Assembly (NCBI GenBank): GCA_050732575.1
Contig: JBOHRF010000025.1
Span: forward strand, 1 to 32,910
Origin: JBBDWZ01 sp050732575
GTDB lineage: Bacteria > Gemmatimonadota > Gemmatimonadetes > Longimicrobiales > RSA9
Direction of reading: 5' to 3'
Length of the DNA stretch: 32,910 bases
This document shows, piece after piece, positions 8,650 to 17,989 of this stretch. A program made the position numbers and the translations under genes. Within the stretch, counting starts at the first letter, position 1, and each line of letters starts with the position of its first letter. The notes under the pieces were generated by a model, which was not told where the DNA came from, made no database searches, and saw only the letters and a program-made list of their open reading frames with translations.

Positions 8650-10665
8650 TCAGGCCAGGCCGGGCGTTGGTTGACAGTCGCTCAGGCCGTGCGTCATGTC
8701 CGCCGCTGCGCTCTCTAAGTGCCGCGAATTTTTGGGATTTGCGCGCGCCGCATTGCGCGCCTCTTGCGACTGTGCCAGCAAAAGCGGGTCGCGATCGATG
8801 AACAATCGGAACCACAACTCGACGTTTAGAATGCGGATGATTTCACCCGGCTGCAGCGTGCCGCCGCGCACGATGTTGGGGTCGAAAATGCCACGATCCA
8901 GACAGGCCGATGAATTGAGGACACTTTGTGACAGGGGGAACAACGAATCCCTGGCAATCCAATTCTCGAGGGGAACCGGGAAGGGGGACTTGTCCCTGCG
9001 CTGGATGATCGACTCCGGCAAACGGTCCTGGGCCGCCTGGCGCAGCAATGCCTTGGGTATGTGGCCGGGCACCTTCTGCTCGGGCGGTACCGTGGCCATC
9101 AACTCGACAATGCGGTAGTCCACCAGCGGTACCCTGGACTCGATGGAAACAGCCATACTGGCGCGGTCCTCCTTGTGCAGCAACTGCGGCAGAAAAACGC
9201 GCAAGTCGTGATAGATGCAGCGGTCCAGAAGCTGGTCCGTGGGCGCCCCTGTAAACGGCTTCAGGTAATCCTCCAGCGGGGAGTACTCGGCAAGCCCCCG
9301 TACGAAATCACGATGGAGCGTGGAATCCGCGGGTGGCAATCCATTGCAATGCAGCTGAACCCACAACTGCTCGGGCGTGGCCGGCTTCATTTGGGCCACG
9401 CGACCGCTGAGTCGCTTGAGAATGCCTGTTAGACCATCCCGTTTGAGCGTGCGCCCCACGCGATTCAGGAAAGGTGTGTGGGTGCGCGGCATGTTGAATA
9501 TGCCGGCCGCGATGGTGCCGAAAGCGGTCTGGAATTGAGCCGGATATCCGGCGAACACCTCGTCACCGCCGTGGCCGGTCAGCGTGACCTTAACGTGATT
9601 GGCCGCCAGCCGGGCCGCCATATAATAGGAGAAGCCGGCATCACCATTTCCTGCCGGCGGCTGGTCCATATGCCAGAGCAGTGGCGCATAGAGCTGTGAG
9701 AGCATATCGGATGCACCCGTCAACTCCCAATATTGCGAGCCTACGAATTCGGAAACGATCTTGGCGTAAGCGGTCTCATCGTAGTAACCGCCGCCATCGA
9801 ACTTGATGGAGAACGTGCGCAACGGCTTGAGATAGCGGTTGGCAAAACCGACGACCGTGCTGGAATCCAAGCCGCCGCTCAGATGACAGCCCACTTCTGC
9901 ATCGCTGCGGCAATGAATGCGCACGGCATCATCCAGCAAGTCCGTCAGCTCAGCGGCGAATTCCGCGGCCGAGCGTCCTCGTGAATACTCGTATTTGAGA
10001 TCCCAATATTGACTGACCCGGGCCCGCCCATTCCGCACATCGATCCAATGGCCGGGCATCAGTTCCGAGATGCCCGAAAAGAGCGTTTTGCCCGCCAGTG
10101 GTGAGCCGGCAAACAGATAATCCGCCAGCCCATTGCGATCGGGCGCACGGGCTACACTCGGGTCCTCGAGAATGGCCTTGATCTCAGATGCACACACAAA
10201 CTGGTGCTCATCGAGATAGTAGTAGAAGGGCTTGATGCCGATCCGATCGCGGGCACCAAAAAGCCTGCCTTTGCGCTCGTCCCAGAGCAGGAAGGCGAAC
10301 ATGCCATTCAGCTCGTGCACACAGCGCTCGCCCAGCTCTTCGTACAGATGCAGAATGACTTCGGTGTCCGTGCTGGAGCGGAATTGATGGCCACGAGCGC
10401 GCAGACCAGCCGCCAGCTCGACGTAGTTGTAGATCTCGCCGTTGAATACGATCCAGATCGTACCGTCCTCGTTGCACATGGGCTGATGCCCGGCCGGTGA
10501 AAGATCGACGATAGAGAGTCGACGATGGCCAAGACCAACGGGATGGCGCAGCAGCGTACCGGCATCATCAGGACCGCGGTGTGTCATGGAGTCACGCATT
10601 CGACGAAACAAGGCTTCGTCGAATGGGCTCCCATCAAATCGCATGACTCCAAGTATTCCACACAT
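8650..10665 (-). CDS. asnB: Glutamine-hydrolysing asparagine-synthetase-like amidotransferase
   Basis: The protein begins MCGILGV, giving the N-terminal nucleophile Cys2 of class II glutamine amidotransferases, with the expected MTHRGPDD and GEIYNY motifs in the glutaminase domain. The synthetase half has the ATP-pyrophosphate loop SGGLDSS at about residues 262-268 and GHGGDE further on. The family converts aspartate to asparagine using glutamine and ATP. Copies in exopolysaccharide loci are thought to amidate glycan carboxyl groups instead. At 671 residues it is somewhat longer than typical AsnB, with a polar C-terminal tail of about 50 residues. It is the last gene of the minus-strand run with the flippase, 79 nt downstream of it. 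Whether it makes free asparagine or modifies the polymer cannot be told from sequence. Confidence 0.9.
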   Translation of the reverse strand: MCGILGVMRFDGSPFDEALFRRMRDSMTHRGPDDAGTLLRHPVGLGHRRLSIVDLSPAGHQPMCNEDGTIWIVFNGEIYNYVELAAGLRARGHQFRSSTDTEVILHLYEELGERCVHELNGMFAFLLWDERKGRLFGARDRIGIKPFYYYLDEHQFVCASEIKAILEDPSVARAPDRNGLADYLFAGSPLAGKTLFSGISELMPGHWIDVRNGRARVSQYWDLKYEYSRGRSAAEFAAELTDLLDDAVRIHCRSDAEVGCHLSGGLDSSTVVGFANRYLKPLRTFSIKFDGGGYYDETAYAKIVSEFVGSQYWELTGASDMLSQLYAPLLWHMDQPPAGNGDAGFSYYMAARLAANHVKVTLTGHGGDEVFAGYPAQFQTAFGTIAAGIFNMPRTHTPFLNRVGRTLKRDGLTGILKRLSGRVAQMKPATPEQLWVQLHCNGLPPADSTLHRDFVRGLAEYSPLEDYLKPFTGAPTDQLLDRCIYHDLRVFLPQLLHKEDRASMAVSIESRVPLVDYRIVELMATVPPEQKVPGHIPKALLRQAAQDRLPESIIQRRDKSPFPVPLENWIARDSLFPLSQSVLNSSACLDRGIFDPNIVRGGTLQPGEIIRILNVELWFRLFIDRDPLLLAQSQEARNAARANPKNSRHLESAAADMTHGLSDCQPTPGLA

Positions 10666-10744
10666 ACAAGTCTCAGTCGCCTTGCATTACACGTCTCGTT
10701 GGGCCGCGTCGCAGCCGGGATTGTGTTGGATCACCGCGTAGACC

Positions 10745-12325
10745 TCACTCCGGGCTGCTGGAAAGCGGGCGTAGACGTCGGTCCTTACGAAGCGTCGCTA
10801 TACGGGTTGCAAAGGCCACACGTTCGGCGGGCTGCGCAACCACCAGCCAGGCACCCAGCATGACGACGGGTAGGGCCAGGGCCACCTCGAGAAAGAAAAC
10901 CGTCATCGTAGTAGCTGGCCACGACCGCTCGATCAAGTAGGTAACGGCCGCGAACGGAATGATGGCCAGAGCCGGCCGCAGCCAGATTTCGCGCCAGACG
11001 TCCCACAAAGAAAGCCGTTGCGAGCGGGCATAGATGCGCGGGATGAACACGGCCGATGCGAGGACGCGGGGAAGCACAGTGCCCCAGGCTACGCCCACGA
11101 TCCCAAAGCGTTTAACGAGCAGGACGCTGAGGGCAAGGCTGGCGATGGCTTCGAGCACGAACACGGGTACGACTGCTTTATGGCGATTGAGCCCCATTAA
11201 CGTTACGACGATGATATGACGTCCAGCATCCAGCAGCAACGCGAGCGTGAGAATCCTGAGCACCGTTCCGGAGATGGTCGAGAACTCAGCGCCCATCCAC
11301 AAGTGGATGAATGTCGATCCGCGCAGGAGAAAGGTTACGGCGATGGCAAGAATGACCAGTGTTGACCAGCGGCCGGCATCGAGAGGGATGCGACTTGCCT
11401 GTGCTTCCTCGCCGCGCGCCTGCATGGCACTGGCCCTGGGTGTTACGGTCAGCGCGATGCCGCCAATCAACGAGCGTGCATAGTAGACCAGGTTGCCCGC
11501 CACCGCGAAATATCCAATCATGGCCACCGGCAGAAACATGCCGATGATCGCGGCGTCCGCCTGCAGGATGATGGCGGTGGACAGATGGATGAGTGACGAG
11601 TAGCCGCTAAAACTCAACAGCGGTCGCACATGCTGTGACGAGAACGTGGCCAAACTTATACGCAGTCCCGGATATAGCCGTCGGCTCACCACCATGGTGG
11701 CACCGCCCCGCACTGCGGTGGCCGCGAGCTGGATGAAGGCGAGTGCGAGTAGCCCGTAGCCGGCGCGCAGGGCCAGAAAGATGGCGCAGGCTCGACCCGC
11801 TTCGACAGTCAATTCGATCCAGCCATTGAGATCGAAACGTTGCAATGCGGCAATGATGCCGCCGAATACACCTGTAACCAGGGCCACAGCGATGTTTACG
11901 CCGCCAATCAACAACACCCACCGTGAAATGTGCACCAGTTCGGAGGGGATGTTGAACAGATGCTCTACGGACAACGCCAGGATAGCCGCCATGAGAATGG
12001 CCACCGCCCCCATGATTCCGAACAGCGAGAGGGCGGACGACGCGATGAGCCCGGCCTCGCCATGCTCGGTAGCCGCGTGCTTATGCGCAATGTAGCGCAT
12101 GACGGCGCCCCGCACGCCGAAATCCAACAGACCGAGGTAGCCAACAACGGAGGCAAGCAGTACCCACAAACCGTAGCTCGACGTGCCCAGCTGGTCGACT
12201 ACGATTGGAGCTAGGAAAAAGTTGACGAGCGCGGCAAAGGCGAACGTGCCCCAATTGGCCAGCACATTCTTGACTGCGCTTATCCGGGGTCGCCGTTCGG
12301 ACGCTGAAGGAGCCACGCCAGTCAC
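10745..12325 (-). CDS. Polysaccharide flippase, Wzx/PST-type membrane protein
   Basis: The 526-residue protein is almost entirely hydrophobic, with about 12-14 predicted membrane segments, starting with the amphipathic VLANWGTFAFAALVNFFLAP pattern common to polysaccharide-transport (MOP superfamily) flippases. These move undecaprenyl-linked repeat units across the inner membrane for Wzy-type polymerisation. The start is a GTG at 12325 overlapping the stop of the upstream glycosyltransferase gene by four bases, so the two are probably translationally coupled. A C-terminal run of Arg/Lys follows the last membrane segment. The wzx symbol is withheld because no substrate or polymerase context is visible. 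Confidence 0.88.
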   Translation of the reverse strand: MTGVAPSASERRPRISAVKNVLANWGTFAFAALVNFFLAPIVVDQLGTSSYGLWVLLASVVGYLGLLDFGVRGAVMRYIAHKHAATEHGEAGLIASSALSLFGIMGAVAILMAAILALSVEHLFNIPSELVHISRWVLLIGGVNIAVALVTGVFGGIIAALQRFDLNGWIELTVEAGRACAIFLALRAGYGLLALAFIQLAATAVRGGATMVVSRRLYPGLRISLATFSSQHVRPLLSFSGYSSLIHLSTAIILQADAAIIGMFLPVAMIGYFAVAGNLVYYARSLIGGIALTVTPRASAMQARGEEAQASRIPLDAGRWSTLVILAIAVTFLLRGSTFIHLWMGAEFSTISGTVLRILTLALLLDAGRHIIVVTLMGLNRHKAVVPVFVLEAIASLALSVLLVKRFGIVGVAWGTVLPRVLASAVFIPRIYARSQRLSLWDVWREIWLRPALAIIPFAAVTYLIERSWPATTMTVFFLEVALALPVVMLGAWLVVAQPAERVAFATRIATLRKDRRLRPLSSSPE

Positions 12326-13746
12326 CCGCGCACTCCATTTCTCGCCGGCACCACGGTCGTCGTACTGGGCAGCGCCGACGGAGCGAAAGTCAGCAGCAAA
12401 TCACTCATGCGAGTGGCCAGGTGTGCATAATCGATGGGTTCAGCAGGATCGCGCCGACTCGGCATTTGCCCGGACCAGACCTGTTCGAAGAGCGCACAAA
12501 TGCCTGCTACGTCGTCGGGTGACCGGAGAATGGCGCCGATGCGCTTGGCTTCCCGCGCGGAAGCGCTATCGGGCTCCGCAATCACGAGCGTGGTCAGTCG
12601 CAGTCCGATCGATTCGTATAGTTTGGCTGGCACCTGGATGCCCTGATCCTGCGCCAGCACGATGGCCAGGCTGGAACTGTTCAACAGTGCAAGCGCGTCC
12701 TGCGCGGGAAGTACACCCAGTAGCTGTACGTGCTCCTGCACTCCAGAGCTCGATAGCTGGACTTGAATCCGATCGTGCTGTACACCCGCTGCATGCCCTG
12801 CTACACGCAGTGTGGAGCCGTCTCCGGCGGCGGCCGGGTGGCGTGTGAAAAACATGCCCATGGCCCTGAACACGGGTTCGAGATCGCGACGTACATGCAT
12901 GGTTCCCACATAGGCCAGCTGGAGTCCGCGAATGGGATCCCGATTGGGCTCGGGAAGCCGCTCCAGGTCCACGCCGTTGGGCAGCCAGCGGACCGCAAGA
13001 TGCGGCCAGCGCTGGGACAGTGCCGCGGCGAAACTCTGAGCGTTGGTGATCACACCCGCACTCCATTTGAATGACAACCGCTCCAGCAGGTACAGCGCGA
13101 ATCGCCTGAACGGCAAAGCGGAGCCGATTGTACGATGCGTTTTCGGTACGAAGCTGATCCACGGATCACGCATGTCCATCAGTACCGGAGTGCTTCGCCC
13201 CAATGTGGCCAACAACCCGGCCAGGTGAGCTGTGTGCGGCGGTCCACTGGTGACCACTAGATCCGGTTCATAGTGTCGAACCAGTTTGCGCGCATAGGAG
13301 CCGGCACGGAACAACCAGCCCCGCGAGTAATCTGGAAATGCCAGCCAGGCCGAGAGTTCTGCGCGCAGCTGTTGCAGCACGCGCATCGGAGTTCGGCCTG
13401 TGCTCGAGGTTTCTGCACCGGGACTCATCCTGGCCAGGGTCGCGACCGGTTCTGTTTTCACGTTGTTTGCGGCGCCCGTCGAGCCGCGCAAACGCCGAGC
13501 GAACGTGTTGTACGCGTCGTTCAACGTCGCTGCTCGCTCGACCACGTGGATCTTCACGCCCTCCTGCGCCACTGCCCCGGACTGGGCAGCCGCGGTAACG
13601 ACCTGTACCTCCCAACCCGAGCGGGCCAGATATTTTGAAAGACCCGCCCAACGAAGCCCTCCCACAAAGCCATCCGGAACAAAATGGTAGCTGATGATGA
13701 GGAGACGAGGCGGCCGGCTCAACGGATTGTCTCGGCGAGGTTCCAT
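12322..13746 (-). CDS. GT-B fold glycosyltransferase (GT4-like)
   Basis: The N-terminal half opens with LLIISYHFVPDGFVGGLRW, the usual acceptor-domain start of GT4-like enzymes, and includes VVTSGPPHTAHLAG and DMRDPW. The C-terminal half has LPNGVDLERL, LAYVGTMHVRRDL and a VPAKLYESIGL segment in the donor-binding region. It probably adds one sugar to the lipid-linked repeat unit at the cytoplasmic face of the inner membrane; donor and acceptor are unknown. At 474 residues it is longer than the typical ~400, with an Ala/Thr-rich, probably disordered insertion near residues 85-125. It is the first gene of the operon with the flippase and AsnB-type genes. Confidence 0.88.
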   Translation of the reverse strand: MEPRRDNPLSRPPRLLIISYHFVPDGFVGGLRWAGLSKYLARSGWEVQVVTAAAQSGAVAQEGVKIHVVERAATLNDAYNTFARRLRGSTGAANNVKTEPVATLARMSPGAETSSTGRTPMRVLQQLRAELSAWLAFPDYSRGWLFRAGSYARKLVRHYEPDLVVTSGPPHTAHLAGLLATLGRSTPVLMDMRDPWISFVPKTHRTIGSALPFRRFALYLLERLSFKWSAGVITNAQSFAAALSQRWPHLAVRWLPNGVDLERLPEPNRDPIRGLQLAYVGTMHVRRDLEPVFRAMGMFFTRHPAAAGDGSTLRVAGHAAGVQHDRIQVQLSSSGVQEHVQLLGVLPAQDALALLNSSSLAIVLAQDQGIQVPAKLYESIGLRLTTLVIAEPDSASAREAKRIGAILRSPDDVAGICALFEQVWSGQMPSRRDPAEPIDYAHLATRMSDLLLTFAPSALPSTTTVVPARNGVRG

Positions 13747-14374
13747 GTGTCAGGATTCCCTCGCCTGACCCAAAACAGCTTGCAGGCGAAGGAATCGGGC
13801 GCTCTCACAAAGACGAGATCCAGGCTGCTTTGTAGTCAATACGTTCTCGCAGTTCCAACATCGGTATGGTCACACACTCGCGCTGATAGGGCGCAGGATG
13901 GGGCAAATCACGCACCATGGGCATGCCCCAAGATGTTGGGACTGGCTGCGACGCCTAGAGGCGTAAAGTGGATGCCTTAGGCGGGGCAGCCTGCCGGCCG
14001 GTGTTGTGCCACTGCCTCAGTGTAGCGCGGGCGCAGCATGGAAGGCAGTAAGAGATGTTACGGCCCCATCTCGATTGGACTTATTGGAACCGGTGGGAAG
14101 CCCGCTCGCCTGGATCTTGTTCACGCTGGCCTTGATACCGATCCGCTGGCCGGGCGCCCGTGGCACTGCTCAAAGTGTAGCTGGCGCCGGGCTGGGCGGC
14201 ACGTGCCTTGCCCCTGGCCAACTGCCTGATCCATCCTGGACTTGTACGCGGGACTCCTGTGCATAGAGACGCTTTTGTGGGCGGCCCAAAACCGCACGCC
14301 AGATTTGCGGGGTCGGTGGTTTTACGCCCGGTTGTCTTCACCGATCTGCAGAACTCAACGCGGGCTGCCCGCTA
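13747..14374. other. Divergent intergenic region with several inverted repeats
   Basis: About 630 bp separates the glycosyltransferase (minus) from the epimerase (plus) and should hold promoters for both. Seen structures are TGGGGCA 13899-13905 with TGCCCCA 13924-13930, the perfect palindrome GGGCATGCCC at 13919-13928, and ACGCC/GGCGT with a TAGA loop at 13951-13964. A motif of the form CACTGC-CA-GTGTAGC occurs twice, near 14010 and 14163. No gene or known riboswitch could be assigned. Confidence 0.45.
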
Positions 14375-15547
14375 ATGCGCATCCTGGTGGTGGCTGGAGC
14401 GCGGCCGAACTTCATCAAGGTGGCGCCCATCATTGCGGAATTGAAGCGGCGCCAAATCCGGTTCGAGCTGGTGCATACCGGACAGCACTATGATGCTTCG
14501 ATGTCCGACGCGTTTTTTTCCGACCTCGGGATTCCAGCACCGGACTTCCATCTCGGAGTCGGCTCAGCGTCTCACGCGGTCCAGACGGCACGCATCATGG
14601 AGTCATTTGAACCTGTGCTGCTGCACGTGCGACCTGATTGGCTGGTGTTGGTGGGCGATGTGAATTCCACGATCGCGTGTTCGCTGGTGGCGGCCAAGCT
14701 CAAAGAGGAAATTGGTTGTCGAATTGCGCATGTGGAGGCAGGACTACGCAGTAACGACTGGCGCATGCCCGAAGAAATCAATCGCGTTCTGACCGACCGT
14801 CTATCCGATCTTCTACTAACCCACAGCCCGGAAGCACTCTCCAACCTGATGGCAGAAGGGATCCCCGCGCATCGTGTTCGCTTTGTCGGGAACGTGATGA
14901 TCGATGCGCTGTTTGCGCAACTGCCTCGAGCGCGTGCGCTGCGGCTTCATGAACGGTGGGGACTCAAAAAAGGTGCGTACGCGGCGGCGACCATTCACCG
15001 GCCGTCCAATGTAGATGAACCGTCTGCGTTGCAGACCGTGTTGAACGCATTGTTGGAAGTGGCCAACTTCATGCCCGTCGTATTGCCTCTGCATCCGCGC
15101 ACACGAGCGCGAGCAGCAGCGGCGGGTATGACGGAAATGCTGGAAGGACTTCAAGTCATCGAGCCGCTCGGGTACCTCGACATGCTGGCCTTGACCGATG
15201 GTGCCGCGGTCATGCTGACTGACTCAGGCGGACTCCAGGAAGAGACAACGGCGCTGGGTGTGCCCTGTGTCACTCTACGCGAGCAAACGGAACGCCCCAT
15301 CACAGTCACCATAGGCACGAATCGTCTGGCCCCGTTCCCGCTCACACCGCAGGGTGTGCTTGGGTCCACACAGGAGGCCCTGGCTCAGGGGCGCCAGGAG
15401 CCCGGCTCGCGCTGCCCGCCGGGCTGGGATGGCCGTGCTGCACAGCGCATTGTGAACGCGCTCGAGCATTTCGTTCCCCAAGCGGAGGCACAATTGCCGA
15501 GCAGTCCGGATTCATGTCCCGTGGTGGAACGCGTGATGACGTCCTAA
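14375..15547 (+). CDS. wecB: UDP-N-acetylglucosamine 2-epimerase, non-hydrolysing
   Basis: The 390-residue protein has the family signatures in order: VVAGARPNFIKVAPI at the N-terminus, HTGQHYD, HVEAGLRS followed by RMPEEINR, GNVMID, and TDSGGLQEE with TLREQTERP and GTNRL near the C-terminus. It interconverts UDP-GlcNAc and UDP-ManNAc in the cytoplasm, supplying ManNAc or ManNAcA for surface polysaccharide. Length and motifs are typical, although the last ~60 residues look divergent. ATG 14375 is used because it starts the conserved first strand; the ribosome binding site is weak. No UDP-ManNAc dehydrogenase (WecC) is present in the window, so ManNAc itself may be the sugar used. It begins a plus-strand set with the next two genes. 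Confidence 0.93.
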   Translation: MRILVVAGARPNFIKVAPIIAELKRRQIRFELVHTGQHYDASMSDAFFSDLGIPAPDFHLGVGSASHAVQTARIMESFEPVLLHVRPDWLVLVGDVNSTIACSLVAAKLKEEIGCRIAHVEAGLRSNDWRMPEEINRVLTDRLSDLLLTHSPEALSNLMAEGIPAHRVRFVGNVMIDALFAQLPRARALRLHERWGLKKGAYAAATIHRPSNVDEPSALQTVLNALLEVANFMPVVLPLHPRTRARAAAAGMTEMLEGLQVIEPLGYLDMLALTDGAAVMLTDSGGLQEETTALGVPCVTLREQTERPITVTIGTNRLAPFPLTPQGVLGSTQEALAQGRQEPGSRCPPGWDGRAAQRIVNALEHFVPQAEAQLPSSPDSCPVVERVMTS

Positions 15548-15646
15548 TTGCTGGTGGAGTGGACCGGGACGGTGATTCTGCACCGACGTCACGATCTCAC
15601 AAGCAGTACAAATCGAGCAACAACAGTGGCCTGTACCAGGGCAAAG

Positions 15647-16873
15647 ATGCTGAAACGTGTGCTGCACTCGGTAAACAGTCGACTCCGCGCCCTACCTGCG
15701 CTCAATCGCGCAGCTTATGTGGAGTTGCGTCGAGATCGGGCTGGTGGACACTCGCTTTCCGAAGATCCTGAAGATCATCTGATAGCGGCCGTGGAATGGG
15801 TAACGCGCGGTCAGGACGCCACGCCTGATGACGGTGTGGCTCGTGCGTACAGTTTGGCCTGGGATCCTTATTTCCGGCTCAAGGGGTGGCAGCCCTCCTA
15901 TCCCGAAACCACGGGCTACATCATCCCGACCCTGTGCGATGCAGCTATCCACTTGCAACGCCCTGATTTGCATCAGCGGGCACTGCGCATGGCAGACTGG
16001 GAAATTAACGTGCAGCTACCCAACGGCGCCGTCCAGGGTGGTATGATTGGCGAGCAGACCAAGCCGACGCCCGCCGTTTTCAATACCGGCCAGGTGATTT
16101 TCGGGTTGCTGCGCGCGCACCGAGAAACCGGCCAGGCCAAATATGTCGATGCGGCGACTCGTGCCGGCCGTTACATGATCTCGGCCCAGGCGCTCGACGG
16201 AAGTTTTCACCGAGGTCGGTCTGCCATGGCGCGCGCCGATTGTACCACGTATTACGCTCGAGCAGCGTGGGGTCTGTGTGAACTGGGCGTGTACACGAAC
16301 GAGCTGCAGTTCACTGCCGCTGGCATCCGCAATATCGAATATGCACTGTCGCAGCAAACGCCGAATGGCTGGTTCCATTTGAACTGCCTCAACGACCCTC
16401 AGCGCCCGCTGCTGCATACGATTGCCTACACCATCGAAGGTATTCTCGGGGCCGGCCTGCTTCTGCGTCGTGACGACTTTGTAATGGCCGCCCAGCGCTC
16501 GTGTCTCGCTCTGGCTCAGAAACAGCGGGCGGACGGAGGACTCAGCGGACGGTTTGCGCAGGATTGGGCGCCCCAGGTCACATGGGATTGTCTCACTGGC
16601 GACGCGCAAATGGCAATCTGTTGGTGGCGGCTCGGTGAAGTCACGGATAACGCGGAACTGCGGGATCGCGCGCGCCGCATCTGCCAGTTCGTTATGCGTA
16701 CGCAAAACCGAACCTCGTCCAATCCGGGAATCGCGGGTGGCATCAAGGGTTCCTTCCCGGTTGACGGCGAATATGGGCGCTTTCAGGTCCTGAATTGGGC
16801 CACCAAGTTCTTCATCGATGCCTTGCTCCTGACGAGTCCCAGGCGCAACGGCGCACTCACGTCTTCAAACTGA
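15647..16873 (+). CDS. Predicted alpha/alpha-toroid protein of a glycan locus
   Basis: The 408-residue protein shows repeated helical hairpins with conserved aromatic and glycine positions, for example YPETTGYIIPTL, FNTGQVIFGLL, ARAAWGLCEL and LNWATKFFIDALL. This pattern is typical of (alpha/alpha)-barrel proteins such as six-hairpin glycosidases, uronyl hydrolases or prenyltransferase-like proteins. A catalytic role on a polysaccharide is plausible, but no family-defining active site was identified. The start is chosen at ATG 15647, with AGGG 5 nt before it. The open frame extends back to 15548, directly after the epimerase stop, but that stretch reads as non-protein-like. The downstream methyltransferase starts 5 nt after this stop, so the two are co-transcribed. 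Confidence 0.75.
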   Translation: MLKRVLHSVNSRLRALPALNRAAYVELRRDRAGGHSLSEDPEDHLIAAVEWVTRGQDATPDDGVARAYSLAWDPYFRLKGWQPSYPETTGYIIPTLCDAAIHLQRPDLHQRALRMADWEINVQLPNGAVQGGMIGEQTKPTPAVFNTGQVIFGLLRAHRETGQAKYVDAATRAGRYMISAQALDGSFHRGRSAMARADCTTYYARAAWGLCELGVYTNELQFTAAGIRNIEYALSQQTPNGWFHLNCLNDPQRPLLHTIAYTIEGILGAGLLLRRDDFVMAAQRSCLALAQKQRADGGLSGRFAQDWAPQVTWDCLTGDAQMAICWWRLGEVTDNAELRDRARRICQFVMRTQNRTSSNPGIAGGIKGSFPVDGEYGRFQVLNWATKFFIDALLLTSPRRNGALTSSN

Positions 16874-16878
16874 AGCCA

Positions 16879-17904
16879 ATGACTACTCAAGTGAGCCCAA
16901 TAGCATCGCAACAGCTCGATCCGCTGCTGCTCGAGGTAATCTGTTGTCCCGCCTGCCGCGGCGACCTCACCTACGACATGGGCGCTCAGGAGCTGCATTG
17001 TTCGCCCTGTGCGTTCACCTATCCGATCATTGAGGGCATCCCGGTTCTTTTCCCAACCAACGTGAAAGCGCGTTTCCAAGAGCTCTTCCACCGCTTCTGG
17101 GATTCCGAGGAGCGAGCCGCCGTTTACGATCGATTTGTCGAGGGTGCGCAGTCCATGATGGATATGCACACGCACCTGGGCGAGGTGCAGACCACCATGG
17201 AAGTGCTGGGCCCGCTCTCCAATCAGCGCATTCTGGACTGCGGCTGTGGTAACGGACGGTTCTTCGAGCAATACCCGCGTGGTGTCGTTGCTTTTGGCAT
17301 TGATGCTTCGTTGAACTTGCTTCGCATCTGCAAGCAGAAGGGTCGTTGTACGCGATTGGTCTGCGGCGAGCTCGAACATTTGCCCTTCAAGACTGGCGCA
17401 TTTGACCGTGCTCTCAGCGTGCGTGTGATACAACACCTTCGACAGCAAGCTGATGCGGTCGCCGAGATGGCTCGGGTACTGCGCCCGAGCGGCGAGATGA
17501 TCATGCACTGCTACAATGGTGTCAGCTCCAAGGGCGTGGTCAAACGCATTCGTCAGACTCGATTGGCGCCCATTTTGAACGCGCCCTTCCGCGCGATATT
17601 TCGCAGCATGTCTCCCTTCGAGCCCTGGGGGATACCCTATGACCAGTACAACAGCGCCTGGCAAGTAAAACGGTGGTTGCGGGCCAGTGGAACGTCCGTG
17701 AAGATGGTTCGCGGTGCCAGCTTCGGCTTCAACAAATGGTTCTTGAGTGGCTTCATGATCATCCCCTGGGTGGAGCGCAAGAACCCCGCGCTGGTGAAGC
17801 GCTACCTGAACTGGTCGTTGCGCACCGAGCTCGTCCTGGGACGTCTATGGCCGTTCAGTCATCTTATGGAGAAATTCGTCATCAAGAGCCGCAAAGTCGT
17901 ATAA
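16879..17904 (+). CDS. SAM-dependent methyltransferase with Trm112-like zinc-ribbon N-terminus
   Basis: Residues ~15-60 contain CCPACRGDL and HCSPC, a Trm112p-like zinc-binding segment followed by YPIIEGIPVLFP. From about residue 110 there is a class I methyltransferase domain with motif I ILDCGCGNGRFF, an acidic GIDAS after the next strand, and the later LEHLPF and FDRALSVRVIQHL segments. It probably methylates a small molecule or sugar of the locus in the cytoplasm; the substrate is unknown. The start at ATG 16879 is 5 nt after the previous stop. An extended frame from 16795 overlaps the upstream gene and is unlikely. A decayed copy of this gene's C-terminal ~75 codons lies at about 19590-19836, on the other side of the neighbouring SGNH gene. 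Confidence 0.88.
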   Translation: MTTQVSPIASQQLDPLLLEVICCPACRGDLTYDMGAQELHCSPCAFTYPIIEGIPVLFPTNVKARFQELFHRFWDSEERAAVYDRFVEGAQSMMDMHTHLGEVQTTMEVLGPLSNQRILDCGCGNGRFFEQYPRGVVAFGIDASLNLLRICKQKGRCTRLVCGELEHLPFKTGAFDRALSVRVIQHLRQQADAVAEMARVLRPSGEMIMHCYNGVSSKGVVKRIRQTRLAPILNAPFRAIFRSMSPFEPWGIPYDQYNSAWQVKRWLRASGTSVKMVRGASFGFNKWFLSGFMIIPWVERKNPALVKRYLNWSLRTELVLGRLWPFSHLMEKFVIKSRKVV

Positions 17905-17937
17905 AAAAAGCTGAGCGCTGCGCTGGCGGCAGGCTCA
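17902..17937 (-). terminator. Probable intrinsic terminator for the minus-strand SGNH gene
   Basis: TGAGC 17912-17916 pairs with GCTCA 17933-17937, with an inner CTGC/GCAG stem. Read on the minus strand the hairpin is followed by GC and a seven-T run. It therefore terminates the SGNH gene ending at 17990 rather than the plus-strand methyltransferase. Confidence 0.65.
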
Positions 17938-17989
17938 ACCCCAATACCGGGTCTTGGGAAGGCGGTAAAGAGGGCCCGTCATAGGGGGA

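Noticed and set aside
14008..14046. GCCACTG followed by GGAAGGC, resembling part of a cobalamin riboswitch
   Set aside because: The B12 box and the remaining conserved core are absent on either side, and the downstream gene is a UDP-GlcNAc epimerase.
15548..15646. Upstream extension of the alpha/alpha-toroid gene starting right after the epimerase stop
   Set aside because: Starts with a TTG lacking a ribosome binding site and reads as non-protein-like sequence; ATG 15647 has AGGG at good spacing.
17902..17937. Hairpin after the methyltransferase as a plus-strand terminator
   Set aside because: No T-run follows on the plus strand; the A-run precedes it, so it fits the minus-strand SGNH gene instead.
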